Source: an uncultured Clostridia bacterium (lineage in GTDB: Bacteria; Bacillota; Clostridia; Oscillospirales; Oscillospiraceae). Taken from it: a stretch of DNA of 64,000 nt. Shown one piece after another: positions 18,509 to 26,740 of the stretch; positions within the stretch are counted from its first letter, which is position 1, and every line of letters starts with the position of its first letter. The translations under genes and the position numbers were made by a program. The stretch is taken from NCBI GenBank assembly GCA_945948535.1, contig CAMFBN010000009.1, positions 1-64,000 of the forward strand, written 5' to 3'. The notes beneath the pieces were generated by a model. That model did no database searches. It was not told the DNA's origin and saw nothing but the letters and a program-made list of their open reading frames with translations.

Positions 18509-19357
18509 ATGTCCGCAATGCTGTATCTTGTCCCCACCCCCATCGGCAATCTGGGGGACATATCCCTCCGCTGCCGGGAAACGCTGGAAAACGCGGATTT
18601 CATTGCCGCAGAGGACACCCGGGTCACGCTGAAGCTCCTCAATCATCTGGGCATTAAGAAAAATCTTGTCAGCTACTATGAGCACAACAAAGCTACGCAG
18701 GGGAGCCGGATCGTGGAGCGGATTCTCGCCGGAGAAACCTGCGCGCTGGTGTCCGACGCGGGCAGCCCCGCTATCTCCGATCCCGGCGAGGACTTAGTCA
18801 AACAGTGCGCCGCCGCGGGGATTCCCGTGTGCGCCATTCCCGGCCCCTGCGCCGCCATCACCGCCCTGAGCATTTCCGGGCAGGCCACCGGGCGGTTCTG
18901 CTTTGAGGGCTTCCTGTCCACCGCGAAAAAAAGCCGCCGGGAGCATCTGGACGCCCTGAGAAAAGAGCAGCGCACCATGATTTTTTATGAAGCGCCCCAC
19001 AAGCTGCTGACCACCCTGACCGATCTCAGGGAGGTTTTCGGCGGCGATCGCCCCATCAGTCTGTGCCGGGAGCTGACCAAGCTGCATGAGGAAGTCGTCC
19101 GCACCACCCTTGCCGAAGCCGTGACCCGCTACACCGAAACGCCTCCCAAGGGAGAGTTTGTCCTGATTGTCGCCGGCGCTCCCGCCGAACAGCAGGAAGC
19201 CCCCTCCGAAACCGACGCCGCCGCCCGGGTCAGCCAGCTGATGGCAGAGGGCGTCAGCCGGAAGGACGCGGTGAAACAGGCCGCAAAAGAGCTGGGCCTG
19301 CCAAAAAATGTGGTTTACGACATCGCCCTGAAGGGCTTTGATGCAGAGGATAATTGA
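18509..19357 (+). CDS. rsmI: 16S rRNA (cytidine1402-2'-O)-methyltransferase
   Basis: RsmI adds the 2'-O-methyl group to C1402, the same nucleotide methylated by RsmH encoded 4 kb away. The 282-residue protein has the tetrapyrrole-methylase fold with the signature PTPIGNLGDI at the start, AEDTR near residue 32 and SDAGSPAISDPG. A C-terminal extension of about 50 residues carries the usual SRKDAVKQ..LGLPKN region. TAGGAGG lies in the trmN6 3' end. Confidence 0.96.
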   Translation: MSAMLYLVPTPIGNLGDISLRCRETLENADFIAAEDTRVTLKLLNHLGIKKNLVSYYEHNKATQGSRIVERILAGETCALVSDAGSPAISDPGEDLVKQCAAAGIPVCAIPGPCAAITALSISGQATGRFCFEGFLSTAKKSRREHLDALRKEQRTMIFYEAPHKLLTTLTDLREVFGGDRPISLCRELTKLHEEVVRTTLAEAVTRYTETPPKGEFVLIVAGAPAEQQEAPSETDAAARVSQLMAEGVSRKDAVKQAAKELGLPKNVVYDIALKGFDAEDN

Positions 19358-19446
19358 AATTCGACAAATTTTTGTTGATTTTGACACCAGCTTTGCGGTA
19401 TGCTTTCTTCGACAGTACACCCCCATAGCAATGCGACCAACTGTCA

Positions 19447-19479
19447 AGGGCCGCACCGGTTCTCCCCCGGTGCGGCCCT
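19447..19479. terminator. Shared hairpin between convergent rsmI and sipL
   Basis: Perfect 13-bp GC-rich inverted repeat AGGGCCGCACCGG/CCGGTGCGGCCCT with a 7-nt loop, lying 90 nt after rsmI and 7 nt after the sipL stop. T-runs on either side are weak (TAATCT on plus), so it is a bidirectional terminator of moderate strength. Confidence 0.7.
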
Positions 19480-19486
19480 AATCTAT

Positions 19487-20983
19487 TTACAGCACAGGAA
19501 TCAGCAGCAGCTGTCCCGGCGCCGGTTCGCTTTGCAGGCCGTTGGCCTCCCGGATGGAGCCGACGGTGGAATGGGTCGCCTTGGCAATCTGCCACAGACT
19601 GTCCGTCCCGGCCCGGCGCAGAATCAGGCAGGGCCGCCCGGGGGCCGGTTTCCGCTCCTCTCCCAGCGCCAGCCCGGTGACCACCGGAAGCTGCTGTGTG
19701 GCCATGGCGGTCAGCTCCAGCGGCAGCTCCGCCTTCATGGAAAGCTTGCCGCTGCCAAGGCTGGACTGGGGAATCGCCGGTGCGGGAACCGCCGTCAGCC
19801 GGGTATTCTCATCCGCGTTCAGATTCAGCGTGCCGTCCCAGCGGGCGCTGCCGGCATTCAGCATCCCGTCATCCCCGTAATACAGCGTCTGGAACACCCC
19901 GGGCAATTCCAGCTCCACACCGCCGTCCCGGAACCTTTGTCTTGGAAAATCCGGTAAAAAACGCACATCCGCCGCCGCATTTGCCTCCGCCGGAATCTCC
20001 GCCTGCGCATAGACGGTTTCCCGGCGGTTTTCCAGAATTGCCGGGACTTCCAGCGTTTGGGTATGGATGGTCAGCTCCCGGTTGGGGCTGTAGGCGTCCT
20101 CCACCACGTTCAGCTGCTCCCGGTCGGTTATGCAGTACTGGGCGGTGACGCCGCACTTAAAGCGCAGATGCCCCTCGTCATCCAGCTCCAGCTCCATGCT
20201 GGTGGGACACAAGGCAAAATCCGCCTGGGCCTCCGGGCCGTATTCCCCAGACAGCTCCGCGTACTGGGAGAAGGGCAGGTCAAAGTCCCAGCCCTGAAGC
20301 TGTCCGCCCTCGCCCCGGTAGAGGGTGTGCAGATTGGCGTTCCCCCGGAATACCACCTTTTCCGACAGCACCTTCCGGTCCGTAACCCTTGGTTCCACCC
20401 GGTAATAGACGACCTGCTCGGGAACCGGCGCGGAATCCGGCAGGGTCAGCTCCTCGTCCACTACAAAGGACTTTTCCCCCGCTTCCTTCATCAGCCGCAC
20501 CGGGTAGGTGCGTCTGAGCAGCTCCACGCCGTCAGGGGCGGCTTCCAGCTCCGGCACCGGAATTTGGGCAGGAACAAAGGCCTCCGCCATCACCGCCATG
20601 CCCGCGCGCACCAGAATTTTCCGGGGGGAAACACTGCGGGCATCCACCAGCCGGGGCAGCAGCCGCAGACGAATCTGGCCCTCGGGAAGCTCCTCCGGCA
20701 GATCCCAGCGCAGCTGGAAGGGAATCCACCCCTCAAGGCACTGCTCCGGGCTTCCGTCCTCCGGGGCGTACAGCACCCAGACCATCATGCCGCCGGTATA
20801 ATTCAGCGTGTCTGCGTTCCACTCCTTGCCGCGCAGAATGGGCTGGCCCCAGGCGGCGAGGATTTTTCCCACGTCCGGCATCCCTTCCGTAAGCTTGATC
20901 TCCTGGGTCTGCTCGCTGTTCTGCAGCTCCCGCACTGCCAGATTCAGGCAGGAATCGTCTCGATTCTGAAAATTCACGTCCAC
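19487..20983 (-). CDS. sipL: SipL-like spore morphogenesis protein (DUF3794/SPOCS plus LysM)
   Basis: A 498-residue cytoplasmic protein with SPOCS (DUF3794) repeats over about residues 20-430 and a C-terminal LysM domain (about 459-498, DSLWQIAKATHSTV then NGL). This architecture matches Clostridioides SipL, which binds SpoIVA through its LysM domain on the forespore surface and anchors the coat. That role is inferred by domain order. The first codon is GTG with AAGGAG 10 nt upstream. A sigma-E-like promoter lies 36 nt upstream, consistent with mother-cell expression during sporulation. It stands alone between two terminator-like hairpins. Confidence 0.85.
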   Translation of the reverse strand: MDVNFQNRDDSCLNLAVRELQNSEQTQEIKLTEGMPDVGKILAAWGQPILRGKEWNADTLNYTGGMMVWVLYAPEDGSPEQCLEGWIPFQLRWDLPEELPEGQIRLRLLPRLVDARSVSPRKILVRAGMAVMAEAFVPAQIPVPELEAAPDGVELLRRTYPVRLMKEAGEKSFVVDEELTLPDSAPVPEQVVYYRVEPRVTDRKVLSEKVVFRGNANLHTLYRGEGGQLQGWDFDLPFSQYAELSGEYGPEAQADFALCPTSMELELDDEGHLRFKCGVTAQYCITDREQLNVVEDAYSPNRELTIHTQTLEVPAILENRRETVYAQAEIPAEANAAADVRFLPDFPRQRFRDGGVELELPGVFQTLYYGDDGMLNAGSARWDGTLNLNADENTRLTAVPAPAIPQSSLGSGKLSMKAELPLELTAMATQQLPVVTGLALGEERKPAPGRPCLILRRAGTDSLWQIAKATHSTVGSIREANGLQSEPAPGQLLLIPVL

Positions 20984-21018
20984 TGTCGGATCACTCCTTA
21001 TCCCAATGTGTGTGCTAT

Positions 21019-21047
21019 ATTCTATTCGCCATGGGACAAGAATATGA
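21019..21047 (-). promoter_or_regulatory. Sigma-E-like sporulation promoter of sipL
   Basis: Minus strand TCATATT (21047-21041), matching the sigma-E -35 consensus KMATATT, then 14 nt and AATAGAAT (21026-21019), matching 6 of 8 of the -10 consensus CATACANT. The spacing is that of sigma-E promoters. No sigma-A hexamers fit as well. Confidence 0.65.
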
Positions 21048-21055
21048 CTGTTCGC

Positions 21056-21130
21056 AGTTGACAGTTGACAATTGACAGTTGACAGTTAAGGAGTCCCCTT
21101 CGGGACAATTCAATTCTTTACAATTGTCAG
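21056..21130. repeat. Heptad-array repeat, copy 1
   Basis: Starts with AGTTGAC-type heptads in tandem, continues to the hairpin GTCCCCTTCGGGAC and ends in CAATTGTCAG, the complement of the heptad. About 75 bp, immediately upstream of the sipL promoter and downstream of the small ORF. Confidence 0.85.
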
Positions 21131-21144
21131 TTCGATTCCCCACA

Positions 21145-21294
21145 TCACCTTCGCCGCATGACGCAGCAGCCCAGAATCAACAGGATGATGCCCCCGCAGC
21201 AGCACAGAAACCAGCTTTCCAGACAGTGTCCGATAATCAGCCCCAGCCCGAAGGCCAGCATACAACACCCATGCAGGTGATTTTTCCGGCACAT
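21145..21294 (-). CDS. Small Cys-rich hydrophobic peptide, 49 aa
   Basis: A 49-residue peptide of unknown function. It has nine cysteines (2, 10, 11, 24, 31, 32, 33, 43, 44), a basic start (MCRKNHLHG), two hydrophobic stretches (about 12-22 and 28-46) split by HCLESW, and an Arg-Arg-Arg end, the layout of a small membrane protein or hairpin. A G-rich Shine-Dalgarno (GGGGG) lies 11 nt before the ATG, inside the 3' arm of a terminator-like hairpin. The strong hydrophobic/charged pattern argues against a chance frame. It lies between the liv operon and sipL; a sporulation role is possible from position only. Confidence 0.6.
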   Translation of the reverse strand: MCRKNHLHGCCMLAFGLGLIIGHCLESWFLCCCGGIILLILGCCVMRRR

Positions 21295-21299
21295 AAAAA

Positions 21300-21333
21300 A
21301 CACACCCCCTGCAATTCTATGCAGGGAGTGTGT
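21300..21333 (-). terminator. Terminator-like hairpin after the liv operon, overlapping the small ORF's Shine-Dalgarno
   Basis: On the minus strand a 14-bp stem (one G-U pair) with a 6-nt loop is followed by TTTTTT and then directly by the ATG of the 49-aa ORF. The 3' arm contains GGGGG, the only Shine-Dalgarno candidate. It can end livF transcripts, about 250 nt after the livF stop, and can mask the small ORF's start. Confidence 0.7.
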
Positions 21334-21380
21334 CCATATTTCGTTATGTGCTTATCGGCTTAACTCAGCTAAAGGAGAAT

Positions 21381-21542
21381 TGAATTGACAATTGACAATT
21401 GTGGTATCCCTTCGGGATGAATTAAAATAAACTACAAGTACGAAATACCTGCGGTTTTTCCAAAGGAACCGCCAGTTATGACATTTTTTAATTGTCCCGC
21501 AGGGACTCCTAAATTGTCAACTGTCAATTGTCAATTGTCAAC
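21381..21542. repeat. Heptad-array repeat, copy 2 (long form)
   Basis: TTGACAATTGACAATTG on the left faces CAACTGTCAATTGTCAATTG on the right. Inside lie the hairpins ATCCCTTCGGGAT and GTCCCGCAGGGAC and a unique core of about 75 bp with a GCGGTT/AACCGC stem. It is nearly identical to the copy at 39357-39535, including short flanking sequence (ACTAAAGRACAAT). Confidence 0.9.
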
Positions 21543-21583
21543 TAAAGGACAATGCAGCTGAGGAATACCGATAAGCACGTTCG

Positions 21584-22282
21584 TTAGCCGCCGAGGTAGG
21601 CCTTCTTCACCGCGTCAGAGCTGGCAAGCTCCGCGCCGGTGCCGCTTAAGGTGATCTTGCCGGTTTCCAGAACGTAGGCCCGGTCCGCAATCTGCAGGGC
21701 CTTCCGGGCGTTCTGCTCCACCAGCAGAATGGTGGTGCCTGCCTTATGCAGCTCCTTAATGATGTCGAAAATCTGATCCACCAGAATGGGAGCCAGGCCC
21801 ATGGAAGGCTCATCCAGCATCATGAGCTTGGGGTGGCTCATCAGCGCCCGGGACATGGCCAGCATCTGCTGCTCGCCGCCGGACAGGGTGCCCGCAATCT
21901 GCTTGCGGCGCTCCTTCAGCCGGGGGAAATAATTGAAAACCGTTTCCAGATCGGCCTGCGATACTTCCTTATTGACATAAGCGCCCATCTCCAGATTTTC
22001 CTGCACCGTCATTTGCAGGAAGATCCGCCGTCCCTCGGGAACGTGGGCCAGACCCGTGCGCAGAAGCTTGTAGGCATCCACGTGGGTAATGTCCTGATCG
22101 CAGAAGCGGATGGAGCCGCTGCGGGGGTGCATCAGGCCGGAAACCGTCTTCAGAATGGTGGACTTGCCCGCGCCGTTGGCGCCGATCAGGGCCACGATTT
22201 CGCCCTCGCCCACCTCAAAGGACACGCCCTTGATGGCATGGATGGCGCCGTAATAAACGTGCATATCTTCAATTTTCAGCAT
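21584..22282 (-). CDS. livF: Branched-chain amino acid ABC transporter, ATP-binding protein LivF
   Basis: A 232-residue ATPase of the HAAT transporter family. Walker A is GANGAGKST, the ABC signature LSGGEQQ, and Walker B LMMLDEPSMGL. The start at 22282 (MLKIEDM) is chosen because GAGGAGGG precedes it; it overlaps the livG stop by 14 nt. It is the last gene of the livKHMGF operon and pairs with LivG to drive import through LivH-LivM. Confidence 0.95.
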   Translation of the reverse strand: MLKIEDMHVYYGAIHAIKGVSFEVGEGEIVALIGANGAGKSTILKTVSGLMHPRSGSIRFCDQDITHVDAYKLLRTGLAHVPEGRRIFLQMTVQENLEMGAYVNKEVSQADLETVFNYFPRLKERRKQIAGTLSGGEQQMLAMSRALMSHPKLMMLDEPSMGLAPILVDQIFDIIKELHKAGTTILLVEQNARKALQIADRAYVLETGKITLSGTGAELASSDAVKKAYLGG

Positions 22283-23126
22283 CGGCGCTTCCCTCCTCTT
22301 TGCCCAGATACGCTTCGATGACCGCGGGATTGGCCCGGATTTCCTCCGGCGTGCCCTTGGCAATCAGCCGTCCGTAGTTCACCACCGCGATGGCTTCGCA
22401 GACGTTCATCACCAGATTCATGTCGTGCTCAATGAGGAAAATGGCGATGTGGAAGGTATCCCGAATGCGGCGGATCTGGTGCATCAGCTCGGTGGTCTCA
22501 CTGGGGTTCATACCGGCGGCAGGCTCGTCCAGCAGAATGATGGAGGGGTCGGTCGCCAGTGCCCGGACAATTTCCAGCCGGCGCTGGACGCCGTAAGGAA
22601 GGCTTCCCGCCTTCACGTCGGCAACGTCCGCAAGGCCCATAAAGTCCAGCAGCTCCATAGCCTTTTCGTTGGCCTTCTTTTCCGCCTTATAATAGGAAGG
22701 CAGGTGCAGGAGGCTTCCCAGGAAGGAGCACTTGATGTCATGGTGCATACCCACCTTCACATTGTCCAGCGCGGTCATGTCGGTAAACAGTCGGATATTC
22801 TGGAAGGTGCGGGCAATGCCCAGACGGTTGACCTTGTGGGTGGGCATTCCCTTGATATCGACGCCGTTAATCAGCACGGAACCCCGGGTGGGCTGGTACA
22901 CACCGGTGAGCAGGTTGAAAATGGTGGTCTTGCCCGCGCCGTTGGGGCCGATCAGGCCGGAAATCTCGGTGGGGCCCACGGTGATGTTGAAGCCGTCCAC
23001 GGCAGTCAGACCGCCGAAGTCAATGCCCAGATTGCGCACATCCAGCACGGGCTGCTTATCCTTGTCCTGCTCCCGGAACAGGTTCACGGTAGGAACCTTG
23101 ACGATTTTCTTACTGTACTCATTCAT
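22269..23126 (-). CDS. livG: Branched-chain amino acid ABC transporter, ATP-binding protein LivG
   Basis: A 285-residue ATPase with Walker A GPNGAGKTT, a signature of the degenerate LivG type (PYGVQRRLEIVRAL), and Walker B ILLDEPAAGMN. LivG proteins carry a longer helical insertion than LivF, visible around the HHDIKCSFLGSLL region. An N-terminal extension of about 30 residues before the ABC core is seen. Start at 23126 (MNEYSKK) overlaps the livM stop by 8 nt. Confidence 0.95.
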   Translation of the reverse strand: MNEYSKKIVKVPTVNLFREQDKDKQPVLDVRNLGIDFGGLTAVDGFNITVGPTEISGLIGPNGAGKTTIFNLLTGVYQPTRGSVLINGVDIKGMPTHKVNRLGIARTFQNIRLFTDMTALDNVKVGMHHDIKCSFLGSLLHLPSYYKAEKKANEKAMELLDFMGLADVADVKAGSLPYGVQRRLEIVRALATDPSIILLDEPAAGMNPSETTELMHQIRRIRDTFHIAIFLIEHDMNLVMNVCEAIAVVNYGRLIAKGTPEEIRANPAVIEAYLGKEEGSADAEN

Positions 23127-24189
23127 TGGTTCCCGCCTCCTTCTTCTTAAATACGCCGGATACCTTATCGGCAATCACAGACATGAACTCCTTGACCTTG
23201 GGGGACCAGGTAAACAGCATGACCAGAATCAGAACGATGGCGTACAGAATCATGCGGTAATCCTGCAGGCCCCGCATGGCCTCAGGCAGCACATACAGAA
23301 CGGTGGCGGAAATGACGGAGCCGAGGATGTTGCCCATGCCGCCCAGCACCACGAACACCAGAATGTTGATGGAGGTGTTGAAGTTAAACTTGGAAGCGGT
23401 GACGGAGGAATAGTTCAGGCCGAACAAGGCCCCTGCCATACCGGCCAGGAACGCGGAAACCACGAAGGCCTTCATCCGGAAGGCAGTGACGTTGATGCCC
23501 ACGGATTCTGCCGCGATCCGGTTGTCACGGACGGCACGGATGGCCCGGCCTTCCTTGGAGTTAATCAGGTTCTGCACAATGAACAGGGTGAACAGCACCA
23601 GCAGGAAGCCCATGGTGAAGGTCGCCAGCTTCTGGATGCCGGTAGCGCCCAGGGGGCCGCTCACGATATACTTGCCACCGGCGGCCAGCTTCATCTTGCT
23701 GGTGGAAATGGCCATGTGGAAGCCCTCGGAATCGGTGCCCGCATAGAGGTTGCCGATGATGTTCTTCATGATCTCGCCGAAGGCCAGCGTCACGATTGCC
23801 AGATAGTCGCCCCGCAGCCGCAGGACAGGCACGCCGATGAGGAAGCCGACCACACCGGCGAACACACCGCCGCACACCATGGCCAGCAGCAGCCGCAGGA
23901 AATCATTGGCCACCACGTCCTTCAGCAGCGCCGCGATGATGACACCGGAGAAAGCGCCGATGCCCATAAAACCGGCATGGCCCAGACTCAGCTCGCCGCA
24001 GATACCCACCAGCAGGTTCAGGGACACTGCCAGAGAAATGTACACACAGATGGGAACCAGAAAGCCCTTCATGGAGCTGCCCAGCATTCCGGCGGAATTC
24101 ATGGCCTGCATCACTGCGAACGCGACGATGACCACCAGATAGGTCAGCAGGTTAGTGCGGGTGGTTTTATTATTCAGTATCTTTTTCAT
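23119..24189 (-). CDS. livM: Branched-chain amino acid ABC transporter permease LivM
   Basis: A 356-residue inner-membrane permease with about ten hydrophobic segments. It carries the LivM family stretch GELSLGHAGFMGIGAF and the EAA-like cytoplasmic loop around GRAIRAVRDNRIAAESVGIN that contacts the ATPase. The ATG at 24189 follows GGTGAGG; an upstream GTG is less likely. It lies 10 nt after livH. Confidence 0.95.
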   Translation of the reverse strand: MKKILNNKTTRTNLLTYLVVIVAFAVMQAMNSAGMLGSSMKGFLVPICVYISLAVSLNLLVGICGELSLGHAGFMGIGAFSGVIIAALLKDVVANDFLRLLLAMVCGGVFAGVVGFLIGVPVLRLRGDYLAIVTLAFGEIMKNIIGNLYAGTDSEGFHMAISTSKMKLAAGGKYIVSGPLGATGIQKLATFTMGFLLVLFTLFIVQNLINSKEGRAIRAVRDNRIAAESVGINVTAFRMKAFVVSAFLAGMAGALFGLNYSSVTASKFNFNTSINILVFVVLGGMGNILGSVISATVLYVLPEAMRGLQDYRMILYAIVLILVMLFTWSPKVKEFMSVIADKVSGVFKKKEAGTNE

Positions 24190-24199
24190 AGCCCTCACC

Positions 24200-25081
24200 T
24201 CACACCTTTTCCTGAATCTGCTTGCCCAGCAGACCGGCGGGCTTTACCAGCAGAATCACAATCAGCACAGAGAACACAATGGCATCGGAGAACTGGGTGG
24301 ACAGGTAGGCCTTGCTGAAGGTCTCGATGATTCCAAGCAGAATGCCGCCCAGCATGGCGCCGGGAATGGAGCCGATGCCGCCGAACACGGCAGCGGTGAA
24401 GGCACGGATACCGGGCATGGAGCCGGTGGTGGGCTGTAAGGTGGGCACAGTGGAGCACAGCAGCACACCAGCCACTGCCGCCAGCGCGGAGCCGATGGCA
24501 AAGGTGGTGGAAATGGTCTGGTTGACGTTGATGCCCATGAGCTGCGCGGCATCCCGGTCCTCGGACACCGCCCGCATGGCCTTGCCGGTGCGGGTCTTGC
24601 TGGTGAACAGGGTCAGGCCCACCATCACCAGAATACAGGCCGCCACGGTCAGCAGCACCTCGCCGGTAACGACGATTTTTCCGCCTGCCAGAGAGATGGG
24701 CTTCATGGTGACAACGGAAGTAAAGTTCTTGGGGCTGGAGGACCAGATCAGCTGGGCAGCGTTTTGCAGGAAGTAGCTGACACCGATGGCGGTGATCAGC
24801 ACAGCCAGGCTGGGCGTGCCCCGAAGGGGCTTGTAGGCCAGGCCCTCAATGACGATGCCCAAAACCGTACATACCGCCACAGCCGCCACCACGGACACCC
24901 AGGCCGGGAGTCCTAAGTAGCTTGTGACGCAGAAGGAAATATAAGCGCCCACCATGATAATGTCGCCGTGGGCGAAGTTCAGCATCTTGGCAATACCGTA
25001 GACCATGGTATAGCCCAGCGCGATGATGGCGTACACCGAGCCGATGCTGATGCCGTTGATCAGATACTGTAAAATCTGCAT
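24200..25081 (-). CDS. livH: Branched-chain amino acid ABC transporter permease LivH
   Basis: A 293-residue permease, shorter than LivM as usual. It begins QYLINGISIGSVYAIIALGYTMVYG, a LivH hallmark, and has the ATPase-contact loop GKAMRAVSEDRDAAQLMGIN. Eight or so hydrophobic segments. GAGAGG precedes the ATG. It is 134 nt downstream of livK, the interval containing a stem-loop that probably lowers expression of the permease genes relative to the binding protein. Confidence 0.95.
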   Translation of the reverse strand: MQILQYLINGISIGSVYAIIALGYTMVYGIAKMLNFAHGDIIMVGAYISFCVTSYLGLPAWVSVVAAVAVCTVLGIVIEGLAYKPLRGTPSLAVLITAIGVSYFLQNAAQLIWSSSPKNFTSVVTMKPISLAGGKIVVTGEVLLTVAACILVMVGLTLFTSKTRTGKAMRAVSEDRDAAQLMGINVNQTISTTFAIGSALAAVAGVLLCSTVPTLQPTTGSMPGIRAFTAAVFGGIGSIPGAMLGGILLGIIETFSKAYLSTQFSDAIVFSVLIVILLVKPAGLLGKQIQEKV

Positions 25082-25155
25082 AATGTACCTCTCTTTTGTT
25101 TGAATGTCGACAGCCTATGACAGCCCTTCCTGCTTCCGGCTCTCATGGACTGCCG

Positions 25156-25199
25156 AAAAAACAGCGTTTGGGAAGGGAAGGTGTTGCCCTTCCCTTCCC
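25156..25199 (-). terminator. Intercistronic stem-loop between livK and livH
   Basis: Perfect 12-bp stem of GGGAAGGGAAGG and its complement (25188-25199 with 25170-25181, loop 6 nt), followed on the minus strand after 8 nt by TTTTTT. It can act as a partial terminator or 3' stabiliser for livK mRNA. Such elements usually follow binding-protein genes. Confidence 0.65.
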
Positions 25200-25215
25200 G
25201 TCATTGGGAACTGGA

Positions 25216-26436
25216 TTAAGCCACGGGAACGTAGACGCCGTCGGTAACTACCATAGCGGCAGGTGCCTTGGAGATCATGCCGTTGGCATCCCAGGTCATG
25301 CCCTTGCCGGTCAGGCCGTCAACACTCAGGCTGGCGAACTGCTCCTGCAGAGCGGCGCAGACATCGGCAGCGGGAGTGGAGCCATCCACACCGGCGGCAA
25401 CACAGGCGTTGTACAGGGCGTAAATCACATCGTAGCCGTCAGCCGCGAACTGGTTGGGCACCAGACCGCCGTTGTTGGCCTTGAACTGCTCAACGAAAGC
25501 CACGGTGGCGTCATCGGTGGCGTTGGCATCGAAGGGAGTCATCAGAACCAGGCCCTCAGCCAGCTTGGCATCGAAGCCTTCCACGGTCAGGATGCCGTCC
25601 ATGCCGTCGCAGCCGAAGAAGGTGGGAGCATAGCCCACGGTGTTGGCGTAGGTCAGAACCTGAGCGGCCTCGGTGTAGTAGAAGGGCAGGAACACCAGAT
25701 CGCAGCCGGCGTCCTTGCACTGGGTAACCTGAGTGGACAGGTCGGCCTTGTTGTCGGCGGTGAAGGCGGCGTTGTCAACGGCAACGTTCAGGCCCAGCTC
25801 GGAAGCCTTGGTCAGGAAGCCGTCCACGATGCCGGCGGAGTAGGCGTCGGAGGAGTCGTAGATCACGCCGATGGTAGCGTCAGCCCACTTCTGCTTCATC
25901 AGTTCCGCGGCGGAAGCGCCCTGGTTGGGGTCGGTGAAGCACATCTGGAAGACGTTGGAGCCGGTCATGGCCACATCGGTAGCGGAAGCGGAGGGGGTCA
26001 GCATGAAGATCTGGTCATTGACGGTCTCAGCGGCGATGGCCAGAGAGGAGCCGGTGGTGACAGGGCCGGCCATGATCTGCATACCCCAGTCCTTCAGGGA
26101 GTTGTAAGCGGAAACAGCCTTATCGGAGCCGTCGGCCTCGTCGTCCTCGGACTTGAACTCGATCTGCAGGCCGCCCTTGGCGTTGATCTCAGCAACGGCA
26201 ATCTCCATGCCGCCGCGGACAGCCAGCCCGTAAGCGGAAGCGGGGCCGGTCATGGGGCCGGTCAGGCCGATCTTCAGAGCGGGGGCAGCGCCCTCAGCGG
26301 CGGGAGCCTCGGTAGCTGCGGGGGCAGCGTCGGCAGCAGCGGGAGCCTCGGTAGCAGCGGGAGCGCTGGAACCGCCGCAGGCTGCCATGGACAGAACCAT
26401 CAGGACTGCCATCAGCATAGCAACAAACTTTTTCAT
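25216..26436 (-). CDS. livK: Branched-chain amino acid ABC transporter substrate-binding lipoprotein
   Basis: A 406-residue type I periplasmic-binding-fold protein exported as a lipoprotein: a short signal peptide with lipobox LSMAAC and acylated Cys 21. A low-complexity Ala/Pro/Glu/Thr linker (about 25-58, containing ATEAPAA repeats) tethers the ligand-binding domain that starts LKIGLTGPMTG. The Leu/Ile/Val receptor family stretch GPVTTGSSLAIAAETV is present. AAGGAG precedes the ATG. First structural gene of the liv operon, after a leader with a terminator. Confidence 0.95.
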   Translation of the reverse strand: MKKFVAMLMAVLMVLSMAACGGSSAPAATEAPAAADAAPAATEAPAAEGAAPALKIGLTGPMTGPASAYGLAVRGGMEIAVAEINAKGGLQIEFKSEDDEADGSDKAVSAYNSLKDWGMQIMAGPVTTGSSLAIAAETVNDQIFMLTPSASATDVAMTGSNVFQMCFTDPNQGASAAELMKQKWADATIGVIYDSSDAYSAGIVDGFLTKASELGLNVAVDNAAFTADNKADLSTQVTQCKDAGCDLVFLPFYYTEAAQVLTYANTVGYAPTFFGCDGMDGILTVEGFDAKLAEGLVLMTPFDANATDDATVAFVEQFKANNGGLVPNQFAADGYDVIYALYNACVAAGVDGSTPAADVCAALQEQFASLSVDGLTGKGMTWDANGMISKAPAAMVVTDGVYVPVA

Positions 26437-26474
26437 AATGTTTTCTCCTTTTCTCAAAGACTATAAAAAACTAT

Positions 26475-26510
26475 AAAAAAGCGGACACGCATTTTTGCGC
26501 AGCCGCTTTT
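26475..26510 (-). terminator. Terminator in the liv leader
   Basis: On the minus strand AAAAGCGG pairs with CCGCTTTT, with an inner TGCG/CGCA helix and a TTTTTT tail, 39 nt before livK. It lies between the leader promoter and livK, so reading through it would control the operon. Confidence 0.75.
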
Positions 26511-26531
26511 CCATACAGCAGGAAAACCCGG

Positions 26532-26675
26532 TCACGCCTCCGGCACCGTAATTCGTACGGACAGCGCACGAACAGACACTGCCAAAGCTTCGGCAGCGTC
26601 CAATACGGGGCGAACGCGGGCGGCGGGGTACACCGCGTGAAAACGGTTCTGCTTTTCCATTCCGAATGCCTTCAT
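26532..26675 (-). CDS. Leader ORF upstream of livK, 47 aa
   Basis: A 47-codon frame with a strong Shine-Dalgarno (AAGGAGG, 10 nt before the ATG) that starts about 26 nt after a near-perfect promoter and ends 22 nt before a terminator in front of livK. The peptide (MKAFGMEKQNRF at its start) is Ala/Val/Arg-rich, with seven valines and three leucines but no run of them. No known family was recognised. It may be a leader peptide for attenuation of the liv operon or a small protein gene on its own. Confidence 0.5.
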   Translation of the reverse strand: MKAFGMEKQNRFHAVYPAARVRPVLDAAEALAVSVRALSVRITVPEA

Positions 26676-26707
26676 TGCGCTGTACCTCCTTCCGGGAACT
26701 TGGCTGT

Positions 26708-26736
26708 ATTGTATCTCACAGAAAGACATTTGTCAA
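26708..26736 (-). promoter_or_regulatory. Near-consensus promoter upstream of the liv leader ORF
   Basis: Minus strand TTGACA (26736-26731), 17 nt, TACAAT (26713-26708). It is the only good promoter found before livK, so it probably drives the whole liv operon through the leader. Confidence 0.8.
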
Positions 26737-26740
26737 CGCA

